64,000 nucleotides of DNA from JBFAPK01 sp040676675. GTDB lineage: Bacteria > Actinomycetota > Actinomycetes > Mycobacteriales > Micromonosporaceae. A program made the translations under genes and the position numbers. Shown here in pieces: positions 28,054-37,202 of the stretch. Under the pieces are notes generated by a model. The model had not been told where the DNA came from, did not search any database, and saw nothing but the letters and a program-made list of their open reading frames with translations. Where the stretch lies: the NCBI RefSeq assembly GCF_040676675.1, contig NZ_JBFAPK010000044.1, forward strand, positions 11,435 through 75,434, in the 5' to 3' direction. Position 1 is the stretch's first letter; each line of letters starts with the position of its first letter.

Positions 28054-28914
28054 ATGGCAGGACCCGACACACTGCCGGAACGGCCCGCGTCCGCCGGTGC
28101 CGCCCCGGCACCCGTACGGCGGCGGCTCGGGCGCCGGCAGCGGCAACGCCTGGCCCGGCTGGCCGGGTACCTGGTCTTCCTGCTGTTGCTGGCGGGCGTG
28201 GCGGCGGCGGCCGACTGGGGCCGGCTCGCCGACGCGTTCTTCCGGCTCGACGTGGCCCGCTCGATGTTTCCCGAGGCGGTCACGGTCGCGCTGCGCAACA
28301 CCATCTGCTACACCCTGTTGGCCTTCGCCTTCGGGCTCGTGCTCGGCCTGGTCCTGGCCCTGATGCGGCTCTCGTCGGTGCCGCCGTACCGCTGGTTCGC
28401 CACCGCGTACGTCGAGCTGTTCCGCGGCCTGCCGGCGCTGCTGGTGCTCTTCATGGTCGGCTACGGCGTGCCGCTGGCCTTCCCGGACCGCGAGATCCCG
28501 GGCGGGGTGTACGGCTCGGTCACCGTCGGCCTCGGCCTGACCGCCGCGGCGTACATGGCCGAGACGCTGCGCGCCGGCATCCAGGCCGTGCCGAAGGGGC
28601 AACTGGAGGCGGCCCGCTCGCTGGGCATGTCGCATCCCCGGGCCATGGTCTCGATCGTGCTGCCGCAGGCGTTCCGGATCGTCATCCCGCCGCTGACCAA
28701 CGAGATCATCCTGTTGACCAAGGACACCTCGCTGGCGTACGTCCTGGGCGTGACGGCCTCCACCATCGAGCTGACCAAGTACGCCGGCGACGCCCTCAAC
28801 ACCCGGGTCAACCCGACCCCGCTGGTGGTGGCCGGCCTGCTCTACCTGGTGGTGACGCTGCCGCTGTCGCAGCTGGTCCGGTGGCTGGAGCGCCGGGCCG
28901 CGAGGGAGAGGTGA
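28054..28914 (+). CDS. Polar amino-acid ABC importer, permease
   Basis: The 286-residue membrane protein has a disordered 30-residue head and about five to six helices. It carries the HisMQ-type inner-membrane signature (R-N-T-I-C-Y-T-L-L, E-L-F-R-G-L-P-A-L-L-V-L-F, and the EAA loop E-A-A-R-S-L-G-M-S-H-P-R-A-M). It forms the channel and docks on the ATPase whose start overlaps its stop (GTGA). Confidence 0.93.
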   Translation: MAGPDTLPERPASAGAAPAPVRRRLGRRQRQRLARLAGYLVFLLLLAGVAAAADWGRLADAFFRLDVARSMFPEAVTVALRNTICYTLLAFAFGLVLGLVLALMRLSSVPPYRWFATAYVELFRGLPALLVLFMVGYGVPLAFPDREIPGGVYGSVTVGLGLTAAAYMAETLRAGIQAVPKGQLEAARSLGMSHPRAMVSIVLPQAFRIVIPPLTNEIILLTKDTSLAYVLGVTASTIELTKYAGDALNTRVNPTPLVVAGLLYLVVTLPLSQLVRWLERRAARER

Positions 28915-29702
28915 ACCGGGTGCCCGCCATCGAGATCCGTGGTCTGCGCAAGTCGTTCGGCCGGCTGGAGGTGCTGCGCGGCATCGACCTGTCGGTGGAG
29001 ACCGGCGAGGTGGTCTGCGTGATCGGCCCCTCCGGCTCCGGGAAGTCCACCCTGCTGCGCTGCGTCAACCTGCTGGAGCAGCCCTCCGGCGGTACGGTGC
29101 ACGTCTCCGGCGTCGAGGTCACCGACCCGGACTGCGACATCGACGCGGTCCGCCGTCGCATCGGCATGGTCTTCCAGCAGTTCAACCTCTTCGGCCATCT
29201 CACCGTCCGGGAGAACCTGACCATCGCGCAGCGCCGGGTGCTGCGCCGCTCCCGCGCCGAGGCGGCCCGGATCGCCACGGCGAACCTGGACCGGGTCGGG
29301 CTGGCCGACAAGGCCGACGCGTACCCGGCACAGCTCTCCGGCGGGCAGCAGCAGCGGGTCGCCATCGCCCGCGCGCTGGCGATGGACCCCGCGCTGATGC
29401 TCTTCGACGAGCCGACCAGCGCGCTCGACCCGGAGCTGGTCGGCGAGGTGCTCGCCGTGATGCGTTCGCTCGCCGCCGACGGCATGACCATGCTGGTGGT
29501 GACGCACGAGATGAGCTTCGCCCGGGAGGTCGCCTCCCGGGTGGTCTTCATGGACGGCGGCACCGTGGTCGAGTCGGGTCCGCCGGCCGAGCTGTTCGGC
29601 GCGCCGAGCCAGGCGCGTACCCGGGAGTTCCTGCACCGGGTGCTCGAACCGACCCGGGTCAGCGAGGCCGAGATCGGCGCGCACCACTCAACGGGCGCCT
29701 GA
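28911..29702 (+). CDS. Polar amino-acid ABC importer, ATPase
   Basis: The 263-residue ATPase has Walker A G-P-S-G-S-G-K-S-T, Q-loop V-F-Q-Q-F-N-L-F, signature L-S-G-G-Q-Q-Q-R and Walker B L-M-L-F-D-E-P-T, typical of GlnQ. GTG 28911 overlaps the permease stop; GTG 28920 has better ribosome-binding-site spacing and is a fair alternative. The 3' end overlaps the convergent USP gene by 15 bases. Confidence 0.93.
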   Translation: MNRVPAIEIRGLRKSFGRLEVLRGIDLSVETGEVVCVIGPSGSGKSTLLRCVNLLEQPSGGTVHVSGVEVTDPDCDIDAVRRRIGMVFQQFNLFGHLTVRENLTIAQRRVLRRSRAEAARIATANLDRVGLADKADAYPAQLSGGQQQRVAIARALAMDPALMLFDEPTSALDPELVGEVLAVMRSLAADGMTMLVVTHEMSFAREVASRVVFMDGGTVVESGPPAELFGAPSQARTREFLHRVLEPTRVSEAEIGAHHSTGA

Positions 29703-30572
29703 GGACTGTCCCAGCTCCCGGACCACGGCCACCGGGCACTCGCTGTGGTTGATCAGCTGCTGGCTCACCGAGCCGAGCAGCAGCCCGGTGAAGCCGCCCC
29801 GACCACGGCTGCCCACCACGACCAGCTGCGCCGCCCGGGCCGCGTCGGCCAGCACCACCGACGGGTTGCCGGCCACCACCTCGACGTCGACCTCGACGCC
29901 CGGGTACCGCTCCCGGCGCGGCGCGAGCAGCTCCCGCACGGCGGCCCGCTCGGCGTCGTCCACCTCGGCGAGGTTCAGCTCCGGCGACCGCCACGGCACC
30001 GACGGCGGCGTCCAGGTGCGCACGACCCGCAGCGGCACCCGGCGGGTGGCCGCCCGGTCGAGGGCGAAGTCCAGCGCGAGCAGCGAGTACCGCGAGCCGT
30101 CCACGCCGACCACCACCGGCTCCTTGCGCCGGGGCTCGCCGCGCACCACCACAACCGGGCAGTGCGCGTGCGAGGAGACCGCGACGGCGGTGGAGCCGGC
30201 CAGCAGCCCGGCGAACCCGCCGTGCCCCCGGTGGCCGAGCACCACCAGCGCCGCCTGCGCGGACCGCTCCAGCAGCAGGCCGCTGGCCGGGCCGTCGGCC
30301 ACCTCGCCGCCGACCCGTACGCCCGGGTGGGTGGTGGCGGCCTCGCTCTCCACGGCGCGCAGCATCGCCTCGACCTCGCGCCAGGCGACCTCGTCGTGCC
30401 ACCCGCCGGGGCCGATGCCGGGCGCCATCGCGCTGCCGAAGTCGACCCACTCGAAGACGTAGAGCAGCCGCACCGGCTGGCCGGTGCGGGCGGCCTCGTC
30501 CAGGGCCCAGTCCAGCGCGGCGCGCGCCGGGTCGGAGCCGTCGAAGCCGACGAGGATGGGATCGGTCCGCAT
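29688..30572 (-). CDS. Tandem-domain universal stress protein
   Basis: The 294-residue protein contains two UspA domains, each with the ATP-binding pattern: G-H-R-G-H-G-G-F-A-G-L-L-A-G-S-T in the first and G-S-R-G-R-G-G-F-T-G-L-L-L-G-S-V-S in the second. Actinobacterial USPs of this kind are linked to hypoxia and dormancy regulons. It is the last gene of an operon after phosphoketolase, with an 11-base gap. Confidence 0.92.
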   Translation of the reverse strand: MRTDPILVGFDGSDPARAALDWALDEAARTGQPVRLLYVFEWVDFGSAMAPGIGPGGWHDEVAWREVEAMLRAVESEAATTHPGVRVGGEVADGPASGLLLERSAQAALVVLGHRGHGGFAGLLAGSTAVAVSSHAHCPVVVVRGEPRRKEPVVVGVDGSRYSLLALDFALDRAATRRVPLRVVRTWTPPSVPWRSPELNLAEVDDAERAAVRELLAPRRERYPGVEVDVEVVAGNPSVVLADAARAAQLVVVGSRGRGGFTGLLLGSVSQQLINHSECPVAVVRELGQSSGAR

Positions 30573-30583
30573 GGTCGCCTCCG

Positions 30584-33007
30584 CTACGAGGGGGTCGATT
30601 CGGCGGAGCGGCCCCGCCAGCGCCACTCGGCCACCATGGGGGCGTCCTCGCCGTAGCGGCGGGTGTGGTCGCGGCATTCCTGCCGGGCGTCGGCCATTCG
30701 TTGGCGTAGGTGGGCGGCGGTGGGGCCGAGGCCGGGTACCCGGTCGATGACGTCCATGACGAGGTGGAAGCGGTCGAGGTCGTTGAGCATGACCATGTCG
30801 AAGGGGGTGGTGGTGGTGCCTTCTTCCTTGTAGCCGCGGACGTGGAGGTTGGGGTGGTTGGTGCGGCGGTAGGTGAGGCGGTGGATGAGCCAGGGGTAGC
30901 CGTGGTAGGCGAAGATGATCGGCTTGTCGCGGGTGAAGATGGTGTCGAACTCGGAGTCGGGGAGGCCGTGGGGGTGGGCGTCGGCGGGTTGTAGCCGCAT
31001 GAGGTCGACGACGTTGACGACGCGTACCTTGAGCTGGGGTAGGTGTTGGTGGAGCAGGTCGGTGGCGGCGAGGGTTTCGAGGGTGGGTACGTCGCCGGCG
31101 CAGGCGAGGACGACGTCGGGCTCGGTGCCGGTGTCGTTGCTGGCCCAGTCCCAGATGCCGAGTCCGCGCCGGCAGTGCAGGATGGCGTCCTCCATCGGCA
31201 GCCAGCAGGGGGCGGGTTGCTTGCCGGCGACCACGACGTTGACGTAGTGCCGGCTGCGTAGGCAGTGGTCCATGGTGGAGAGCAGGGTGTTGGCGTCCGG
31301 TGGCAGGTAGACGCGGACGACCTCGGCCTTCTTGTTGACGACGTGGTCGATGAAGCCGGGGTCCTGGTGCGAGAAGCCGTTGTGGTCCTGCTGCCAGACG
31401 TGGCTGGAGAGCAGGTAGTTCAGGGAGGCGACGGGTCGCCGCCAGGGTATGTCGCGGGTGACCTTGAGCCATTTGGCGTGTTGGTTGACCATCGAGTCGA
31501 CGACGTGGATGAACGCTTCGTAGCTGGTGAACAGGCCGTGTCGGCCGGTGAGCAGGTAGCCCTCCAGCCAGCCCTGGCAGAGGTGTTCGGAGAGGACCTC
31601 CAGTACCCGCCCGTCGGGGGAGAGGTGGTCGTCGTCGGGTCGGATCTCCCCGAGGAAGACCCGGTCGGTCACCTCGAAGACCGCGTCGAGCCGGTTGGAG
31701 GAGATCTCGTCGGGCCCGAAGAGCCGGAACCGGTCCGGGTTCGCCGCGATCACGTCGCGCAGCCAGCTGCCGAGCACCCGGGTCGGCCCGGCGACCGCGC
31801 CGCCGGGCGCCGAGACCGGTACGGCGTAGTCGCGGTAGTCGGGCAGGACCAGGTCGCGCAGTACGCTGCCGCCGTTGGCGTGCGGGTTGGCGCTCATCCG
31901 CCGTTCCCCGGTGGGTGGCAGCGCCAGCAGCTCCTCGACCGGGGCGCCGGTGGCGTCGAAGAGCTCCTCCGGCCGGTACCCGCGCAGCCAGCGCTCCAAC
32001 TCGGCCAGCCGGTCCGGGTCGTCGCGTACGCCGCCCAGCGGCACCTGGTGGGCGCGGTAGGTGCCCTCGACCTGGTGCCCGTCCACCTCGACCGGCCCGG
32101 TCCAGCCCTTGAGCGTCCGCAGCACCAGCATCGGCCAGCGAGGGCGCTCGGCCCGGCCGGTGCCGCGGGCCCGTCCCTGGATCGCCGCGATGTCGTCCAG
32201 CGCCCGGTCCAGGGTCGCGGCGAGTTCCCGGTGCACCCGGGTGCTGCTGACCCCGCCGACCGGAACCTCGTTCGCCACCCCGTCGACCAGGTACGGCTGG
32301 TAGCCGAAGCCGCGCAGCATGCCGAGCAGGTCGTGACGGGGAATCCGGTCGAGCACCGCCGGGTTGGCGATCTTGTAGCCGTTCAGGTGCAGGATCGGCA
32401 GGACCGCGCCGTCGCGGGCCGGGTTGAGGAAGACGTTCGACAGCCAGCTCGCCGCCAGCGGCCCGGTCTCGGCCTCCCCGTCGCCGACCACGCAGGCGAC
32501 CAGCAGGTCCGGGTTGTCGAACGCGGCGCCGTAGGCGTGCATCAGCGAGTACCCCAGCTCGCCGCCCTCGTGGATCGAGCCGGGCACCTCGGCGGCCACG
32601 TGGCTCGGGATGCCGCCCGGGAAGGAGAACTGCCGGAACAGCCGGGCCATGCCGGCCTCGTCCCGGGAGACCGACGGGTACAGCTCGCTGTAGGTCCCCT
32701 CCAGCCAGGTGTTCGCCACGATCGCCGGCCCGCCGTGCCCCGGCCCGGTCACCAGGATCGCGTTCAGCGCGCGCCGTACGATCGCCCGGTTCAGGTGGAC
32801 GTAGACCAGGTTCAGCCCCGGACTCGTGCCCCAGTGCCCGAGGATGCGCGGCTTGACGTGTTCGGCCCGCAGCGGCTCGCGCAGCAGCGGGTTGTCCAGC
32901 AGGTAGATCTGCCCGACGGTGAGGTAGTTCGCCGCCCGCCAGTACGCGTCGACGCGCCGTAGCTCGTCGTCGGTCAGGGGTGCCTGCTGTTCCAGCGCGG
33001 TCGCCAC
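30584..33007 (-). CDS. xfp: Xylulose-5-phosphate/fructose-6-phosphate phosphoketolase
   Basis: The 807-residue ThDP enzyme splits xylulose-5-P or fructose-6-P with phosphate to acetyl-P plus an aldose phosphate. Visible motifs are L-G-H-W-G-T-S-P-G-L-N, G-P-G-H-G-G-P-A, F-S-F-P-G-G-I-P-S-H, the ThDP segment G-D-G-E-A-E-T-G and, near the C-terminus, H-G-Y-P-W-L-I-H. Start is GTG 33007. It lies between two USP genes (6 and 11 bases), so all three form one operon. Codon use changes inside the gene: downstream of about 31.6 kb nearly every third base is C in the coding strand, unlike the first half. Confidence 0.95.
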   Translation of the reverse strand: MATALEQQAPLTDDELRRVDAYWRAANYLTVGQIYLLDNPLLREPLRAEHVKPRILGHWGTSPGLNLVYVHLNRAIVRRALNAILVTGPGHGGPAIVANTWLEGTYSELYPSVSRDEAGMARLFRQFSFPGGIPSHVAAEVPGSIHEGGELGYSLMHAYGAAFDNPDLLVACVVGDGEAETGPLAASWLSNVFLNPARDGAVLPILHLNGYKIANPAVLDRIPRHDLLGMLRGFGYQPYLVDGVANEVPVGGVSSTRVHRELAATLDRALDDIAAIQGRARGTGRAERPRWPMLVLRTLKGWTGPVEVDGHQVEGTYRAHQVPLGGVRDDPDRLAELERWLRGYRPEELFDATGAPVEELLALPPTGERRMSANPHANGGSVLRDLVLPDYRDYAVPVSAPGGAVAGPTRVLGSWLRDVIAANPDRFRLFGPDEISSNRLDAVFEVTDRVFLGEIRPDDDHLSPDGRVLEVLSEHLCQGWLEGYLLTGRHGLFTSYEAFIHVVDSMVNQHAKWLKVTRDIPWRRPVASLNYLLSSHVWQQDHNGFSHQDPGFIDHVVNKKAEVVRVYLPPDANTLLSTMDHCLRSRHYVNVVVAGKQPAPCWLPMEDAILHCRRGLGIWDWASNDTGTEPDVVLACAGDVPTLETLAATDLLHQHLPQLKVRVVNVVDLMRLQPADAHPHGLPDSEFDTIFTRDKPIIFAYHGYPWLIHRLTYRRTNHPNLHVRGYKEEGTTTTPFDMVMLNDLDRFHLVMDVIDRVPGLGPTAAHLRQRMADARQECRDHTRRYGEDAPMVAEWRWRGRSAESTPS

Positions 33008-33013
33008 GTCGTC

Positions 33014-33850
33014 TCACTCCTGGATGTAGAGCTCGTGGGCGCTGCGGACCACCGCCACCGGCACCGGCGAGTGGTAGAGCAGTGCCTGGGATACCGAACC
33101 CAACATTCCCCGCCACGGCTGGTCGCCACGCGCGCTCACCACCACGAGTTGGGCCTGCCGGGACTCGGCGATCAGCACCTGCTCGGGATCGTCGACCCGG
33201 ACCCGCTCGGTGACCCGTACCGAGGGGTACTTCTCCCGGCAGGGGCGCACCGCCTCGGCCAGCTGCTCGGTGGTGGGCGCCTCCCGGTGCGGGTGCTCCT
33301 CCGGATCCCAGGCGCGCAGGACCAGCAGCTCCGTGCCGCGCCGGGCGGCCGCGTCGAAGCCGAAGTCGAGCGCCGCGTACGAGCCGCCGGAACCGTCGAA
33401 GCCGACCAGTACCGGTCCCTGGTCCGGCGGGCTCTCGCGGACGACGAGCACGCTGCAGCCGGCCCGGGCCGCGATCTGCACCGACAGCGTGTCGGCCGGT
33501 ACCGCGTCGGGGCACGTCAGCTCGCCGTCGCCGATCACGGTCAGCGCGGCCGAGCCGGACTCGCGCAGCAGGGTGGTGAGTGCCGGGCCCTCGATCAGCG
33601 CGGTGCTGATCTCGACCCTCGGCTCGGCCGAGCGCGCCGTGGTCGCCGCCCGGTCGAGCAGCAGCTCGGTGGGGCGGCGCAGCTCGTTGGCGGGCGGGGC
33701 CTCCAGCTCGGGGCTCCAGTTGAAGGAGTGCACGATCCGCAGCGGGCGCTCGTACCGGGCCGCCTCCCGGGTGGCCATCCGGACGGCGGAGAGCCCGAGT
33801 GGGGTGTCGTCGACCCCGACCACGATCGGCGCCTTGGCGTAAGCGCTCAT
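33014..33850 (-). CDS. Tandem-domain universal stress protein, first gene of phosphoketolase operon
   Basis: The 278-residue protein has two UspA-like domains. The first begins P-I-V-V-G-V-D-D-T-P-L-G and has a degenerate nucleotide loop; the second (V-L-V-G-F-D-G-S-G-G-S-Y-A-A-L-D-F-G-F-D) ends with S-A-R-G-D-Q-P-W-R-G-M-L-G-S-V-S-Q. ATG 33850 is chosen because GGAGG sits about seven bases upstream; GTG 33859 would place the start inside that site. It precedes xfp by 6 bases. Confidence 0.9.
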   Translation of the reverse strand: MSAYAKAPIVVGVDDTPLGLSAVRMATREAARYERPLRIVHSFNWSPELEAPPANELRRPTELLLDRAATTARSAEPRVEISTALIEGPALTTLLRESGSAALTVIGDGELTCPDAVPADTLSVQIAARAGCSVLVVRESPPDQGPVLVGFDGSGGSYAALDFGFDAAARRGTELLVLRAWDPEEHPHREAPTTEQLAEAVRPCREKYPSVRVTERVRVDDPEQVLIAESRQAQLVVVSARGDQPWRGMLGSVSQALLYHSPVPVAVVRSAHELYIQE

Positions 33851-33963
33851 CGTCGTCACCTCCGGGACCGGTCACCCGGTACGTCCGGCGGCCGAGGACG
33901 TGGACACGCCGCGTACCCGTCCAATTCCTTACGGTAGTGGTGGCGCCGGTGTGGCGGGGCCGG

Positions 33964-34725
33964 CTAGCGGGATTCGACCCGCACGACCACGATCGTGGCG
34001 TTGTCCCGGCCGCCCGCGGCCAGGGTGTCGGCCAGCACCGTACGCGCCGCGGCGGCCGGCGCCCCGGCGAGCAGCTCCCGCAGCCGGTGGTAGTCGACCT
34101 GCTCGGCCACCCCGTCCGTGCAGAGGCAGTAGACGTCACCCGGGCGCAGCGAGACGTTCGACAGGTCCGGCTCGGGCTCGTCGGGGTGCCCCACGTAGCG
34201 GGTGAGCTGGTAGCGGGCCGAGGCCGCGGCCGGCGAGTCGGCGGGGTACCAGCCGTAGACCGCGCCGAGCCAGGCGACGGTGTGGTCGACCGTGAGCAGT
34301 TCGAGCAGGCCGCCCCGGAGCCGGTAGGCCCGGGAGTCGCCGAGCTGGACGATCCAGGCGTCCTCGCCCGAGGCGCCGGCGAGCAGGGCGGTCAGCGTGC
34401 ACCCGGTCAGCTCGGCCAGCCGGGCCCCGGCGGTACGCACGCGGCGCTGCACCGCGGCGACCGCCGCCCGCAGCGCGGCCGCGTCGGCGGCACCGTCCAG
34501 CTCGCGTACCTGCCGGACCAGGGTCGACATGGCCGTCGTGCCGGCCAGCGCGCTGCCCCGCCCGTCGCCCATCCCGTCGGCGACGGCGAAGAAGGGCAGC
34601 TTCTCGTCGACGTGCAGCACGTCGAAGTTGGCCGCGTACCGGTTGCCGACCCGGGTACCGGCGGCCACCTCCAGCCGGTACGGGCCCCATTCGAGGCTGC
34701 GGACGACGTCGCTCTCGACCGGCAT
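33964..34725 (-). CDS. PP2C-family serine/threonine phosphatase
   Basis: The 253-residue soluble phosphatase has the metal-binding PP2C motifs V-A-D-G-M-G-D-G-R-G-S, L-G-D-S-R-A-Y-R-L, L-C-T-D-G-V-A-E and G-G-R-D-N-A-T-I-V-V-V. It lacks a membrane anchor or sensor domain, so it probably acts on a cytosolic kinase or anti-sigma partner. It is separate from the USP operon (113-base gap) but on the same strand. Confidence 0.9.
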   Translation of the reverse strand: MPVESDVVRSLEWGPYRLEVAAGTRVGNRYAANFDVLHVDEKLPFFAVADGMGDGRGSALAGTTAMSTLVRQVRELDGAADAAALRAAVAAVQRRVRTAGARLAELTGCTLTALLAGASGEDAWIVQLGDSRAYRLRGGLLELLTVDHTVAWLGAVYGWYPADSPAAASARYQLTRYVGHPDEPEPDLSNVSLRPGDVYCLCTDGVAEQVDYHRLRELLAGAPAAAARTVLADTLAAGGRDNATIVVVRVESR

Positions 34726-34858
34726 CGGTCAGCCCCGGTCGGACGCGGGCAGGTGGGCAGGCATGATCGACCACGCTAGCAAGGTCGGGCCCCGGGGTCG
34801 GCCTCCCACGCCGGCACGCCGCGACCCGGCCCGGTTTCTCCAGGTCTCGGCCGGCTCG

Positions 34859-35932
34859 CTACCAGATCTCGGGCGGCGCCATCGCGAGCAGCCGCGCGAT
34901 CAGCTCGCGGCGACTGCGTACCCCGGTCTTCTGGAAGATGGACTTCAGGTGGTCCTGCACCGTCAGGTTGGTCAACGACAGGGCTCGGGCGATCTCGCTG
35001 GTACTGCCGCCGCGTACGACCGCCAGCGCCACCTCCTGCTCGCGGCCGCTGAGCCCGTAGCCGGTGAGGACGACCGGCAGCACCTCGACGGGGGAGGCCG
35101 CGGTCACCACCACGGCCACCCGACCGTCGGCGCGGCCGTCGAGCAGGGACGCGTGTACGACCAGCCACGCGCCGCCGCGGTCGCGGACGCGGGCCTTCGC
35201 GGGCCGGGTGACCCGGTCGGCGTACGCCCGCCGGGCCTCGGTGGCGACGACGACGAAACAGGCCGGCACCGCGAGACCCGGCTCGTCCTCCGTCAGCTCG
35301 TCGATGATCGCCTGGGCCGCCGGGTCGGCCGCCAGCAGCTCGTTGCGGGCACCGAGCACGGCCGTCGCCGGCAGGTGGTCGGCGTACGGTCCCCGCTCGC
35401 CGCGCGGCCGGTGCAGGTCACGCAGCGCGGCGCCGAGTTCCCGGGCGACCTGGCGGGCGAGCCGCAGCTGGTGCGGCGTGTAGAAGCCCCGGTCGGGTGC
35501 CCGCATGAACGCCGCGCACCCCCACCGGCCGCCCCGCGCGTCGAAGTTCGCCCTCAGTTCGTCGCCGAAGCCGGCCGAGGCGAGCTGTTGCCGGTAGCGG
35601 ATGCTCCGGTCGACCCGCCCCTGCGTGGCCTGGCTGAGGGCGTCCGCCGGCTGGCCGCTCTGCCGGATCTTGACGAACGTCGCGACGTCGTCGGCCCCGT
35701 ACTCCATCGCGACGGCCTGGGCGAACCCGCGCGGGTCGAGCCCGTCGGCCTGTACGGTGCCGATCAGCCCGGTCACCGGGTCGTTGAGGTGCCAACAGAC
35801 CGCGTCGAACCCGACCGACTCGCGGAGCAGGTCGGTGCACTGCCGGAACATCTCCGCGGGCGGCGGGCGTACCCCGGTGATGTCGCGGAGCATGCCCAGG
35901 ACGGCCCGGTGGGCCTGGCGGCGAGTGACCAC
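34859..35932 (-). CDS. LuxR-type regulator with N-terminal sensor region
   Basis: The 357-residue protein has a GAF-like N-terminal region of about 180 residues and a C-terminal LuxR helix-turn-helix (L-S-G-R-E-Q-E-V-A-L-A-V-V-R-G-G-S-T-S-E-I-A-R-A-L-S, V-Q-D-H-L-K-S-I-F-Q-K-T-G-V-R-S-R). It begins at GTG 35932. Related actinomycete proteins are orphan regulators with unknown ligands; the GAF assignment rests on layout, not a clear motif. Confidence 0.85.
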   Translation of the reverse strand: MVTRRQAHRAVLGMLRDITGVRPPPAEMFRQCTDLLRESVGFDAVCWHLNDPVTGLIGTVQADGLDPRGFAQAVAMEYGADDVATFVKIRQSGQPADALSQATQGRVDRSIRYRQQLASAGFGDELRANFDARGGRWGCAAFMRAPDRGFYTPHQLRLARQVARELGAALRDLHRPRGERGPYADHLPATAVLGARNELLAADPAAQAIIDELTEDEPGLAVPACFVVVATEARRAYADRVTRPAKARVRDRGGAWLVVHASLLDGRADGRVAVVVTAASPVEVLPVVLTGYGLSGREQEVALAVVRGGSTSEIARALSLTNLTVQDHLKSIFQKTGVRSRRELIARLLAMAPPEIW

Positions 35933-35975
35933 GGCGACAAGCTACTTCCCTCGTGCACGCGGATCGGTCAGCGGC

Positions 35976-36914
35976 TCAGCATTCGAAGTGCCACTGGTCC
36001 ACCACCCGGCCGTCGCTCAGCACCACCACGACCCGCCAGACCCGGCCGGTCGGACAGGCGGCGGAGCCGCCGCCGGAGGAGCCGTCGCCCCCGCCGCCCC
36101 ACGGAACGTCCCACTGGTAGCTCGCGATCCCGTTGTCGTACGGGGTGTATCCGGGATGGTCGGGGCGCGGCATGCCGGGGATCTCGGGCGCCACCGGCGG
36201 CGGTCCCGGCGGGGTGAACCGGGGCTCGGGAACGTCGCACAGGAAGCCCCGCTGCATCAGGTCGACGTCCTGCCGGGCGCGGTTGCCGGTCTGGCTGTAC
36301 CAGCTCGAATTCTGCATCTCCCGCGCGGCGGCCGCGAAGTCGCTCTCGGTCAACGCGGCGAGCATGTTCCGGAACTGCGCCAGGCGGGTGGGTCCCAGGT
36401 TGAACATCATATCGATCAGTACGGCCTTCCGGACGTTGGAAAGCCGGTCGAAGCCCGGCACCAACTGCCGGACATGGGTGGTGGCCTCGGCGACGGTGAT
36501 CTCGAACAGCTTCGTTATCTGTTCCTGCGTCAGGTCGGCCCGACCCGCGCGCACGTCGGCGTAGTTCGCGCCGACGGCGGCGAGCGTGGCCGCGGCGTCC
36601 GGGCGATCGAGATTGAAGCCGATGCCGACGGTCGGAATGCCCAGGCTGTCCAGGTAGACGTGCGGGTCACCCGCGAGCCCGTGCGTGCTTTCGTGGCCGG
36701 CGATGAACGCCTTCAGCTCGCCGACCTGCATCTCGCGCGGTACCCGGTTCGACGGGCACGGGCCGTTCGGCTGCGGCGTCCCGGGCTGGTCCTTGCCGAT
36801 CGGTGCCGAGCCGGCGTGGGCCGGGACCGTCCCCACGGGCGCGACCGTGACGAGCGCGGTGGTCAGGCCGAGCAGCATGGCGGCCACCCGTGCACGCCGG
36901 GGATATCTGCGCAT
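35976..36914 (-). CDS. Secreted T4-lysozyme-like muramidase (GH24-like)
   Basis: The 312-residue secreted protein has a signal peptide ending A-H-A near residue 34. Residues about 65-230 follow the T4 lysozyme pattern. Glu75 (G-H-E), Asp89 and Thr95 in D-S-L-G-I-P-T-V-G-I-G-F match the catalytic Glu/Asp/Thr triad, and D-M-M-F-N-L-G-P-T and S-S-W-Y-S-Q-T-G-N-R-A align with the T4 core. A Pro/Gly linker and a roughly 40-residue C-terminal domain with a cysteine pair follow. It should cleave peptidoglycan outside the cell. It is divergent from a paralogue at 37203. Confidence 0.8.
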   Translation of the reverse strand: MRRYPRRARVAAMLLGLTTALVTVAPVGTVPAHAGSAPIGKDQPGTPQPNGPCPSNRVPREMQVGELKAFIAGHESTHGLAGDPHVYLDSLGIPTVGIGFNLDRPDAAATLAAVGANYADVRAGRADLTQEQITKLFEITVAEATTHVRQLVPGFDRLSNVRKAVLIDMMFNLGPTRLAQFRNMLAALTESDFAAAAREMQNSSWYSQTGNRARQDVDLMQRGFLCDVPEPRFTPPGPPPVAPEIPGMPRPDHPGYTPYDNGIASYQWDVPWGGGGDGSSGGGSAACPTGRVWRVVVVLSDGRVVDQWHFEC

Positions 36915-37053
36915 CGAGCATCTCTCTTCCAGAAGGGACGTCCTCGCCGGGAGTTCGTCGGTGGGGCGGGGAAAGGCCGAGACGACGTAGGCGAGGAATC
37001 CTCACGTCCGGTCGGCGGTGGCCACACTAGTGACGCCCTCGCGATCCCCGGTA

Positions 37054-37069
37054 TCCCAGATTTCTGGGA
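37054..37069. promoter_or_regulatory. TCCCAGA-TT-TCTGGGA dyad between paralogous muramidase genes
   Basis: A perfect 7-bp dyad with two-base centre lies near the middle of the 288-base divergent gap (36915-37202). It is a candidate shared operator. Nothing else in the gap is recognised apart from the start-proximal ribosome-binding sites. Confidence 0.5.
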
Positions 37070-37202
37070 GATGGCGGCTCCAGGGGGCGCCTCGCTAACG
37101 TGAGTCGGGCCGCCGGACTCGAACGTTTCCCGGCCGTATTCCCTCCCTGATCCCGTGCTCGGCGTACGTCCGTCGAGCGGTACCCGCTGCAAGGGGAAAA
37201 CC

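Noticed and set aside
29688..34139. 1483-residue minus-strand frame through the USP/phosphoketolase block
   Set aside because: Only the last 294 residues (USP) are real; the rest is out-of-frame antisense-like Arg/Pro/His sequence over xfp and USP.
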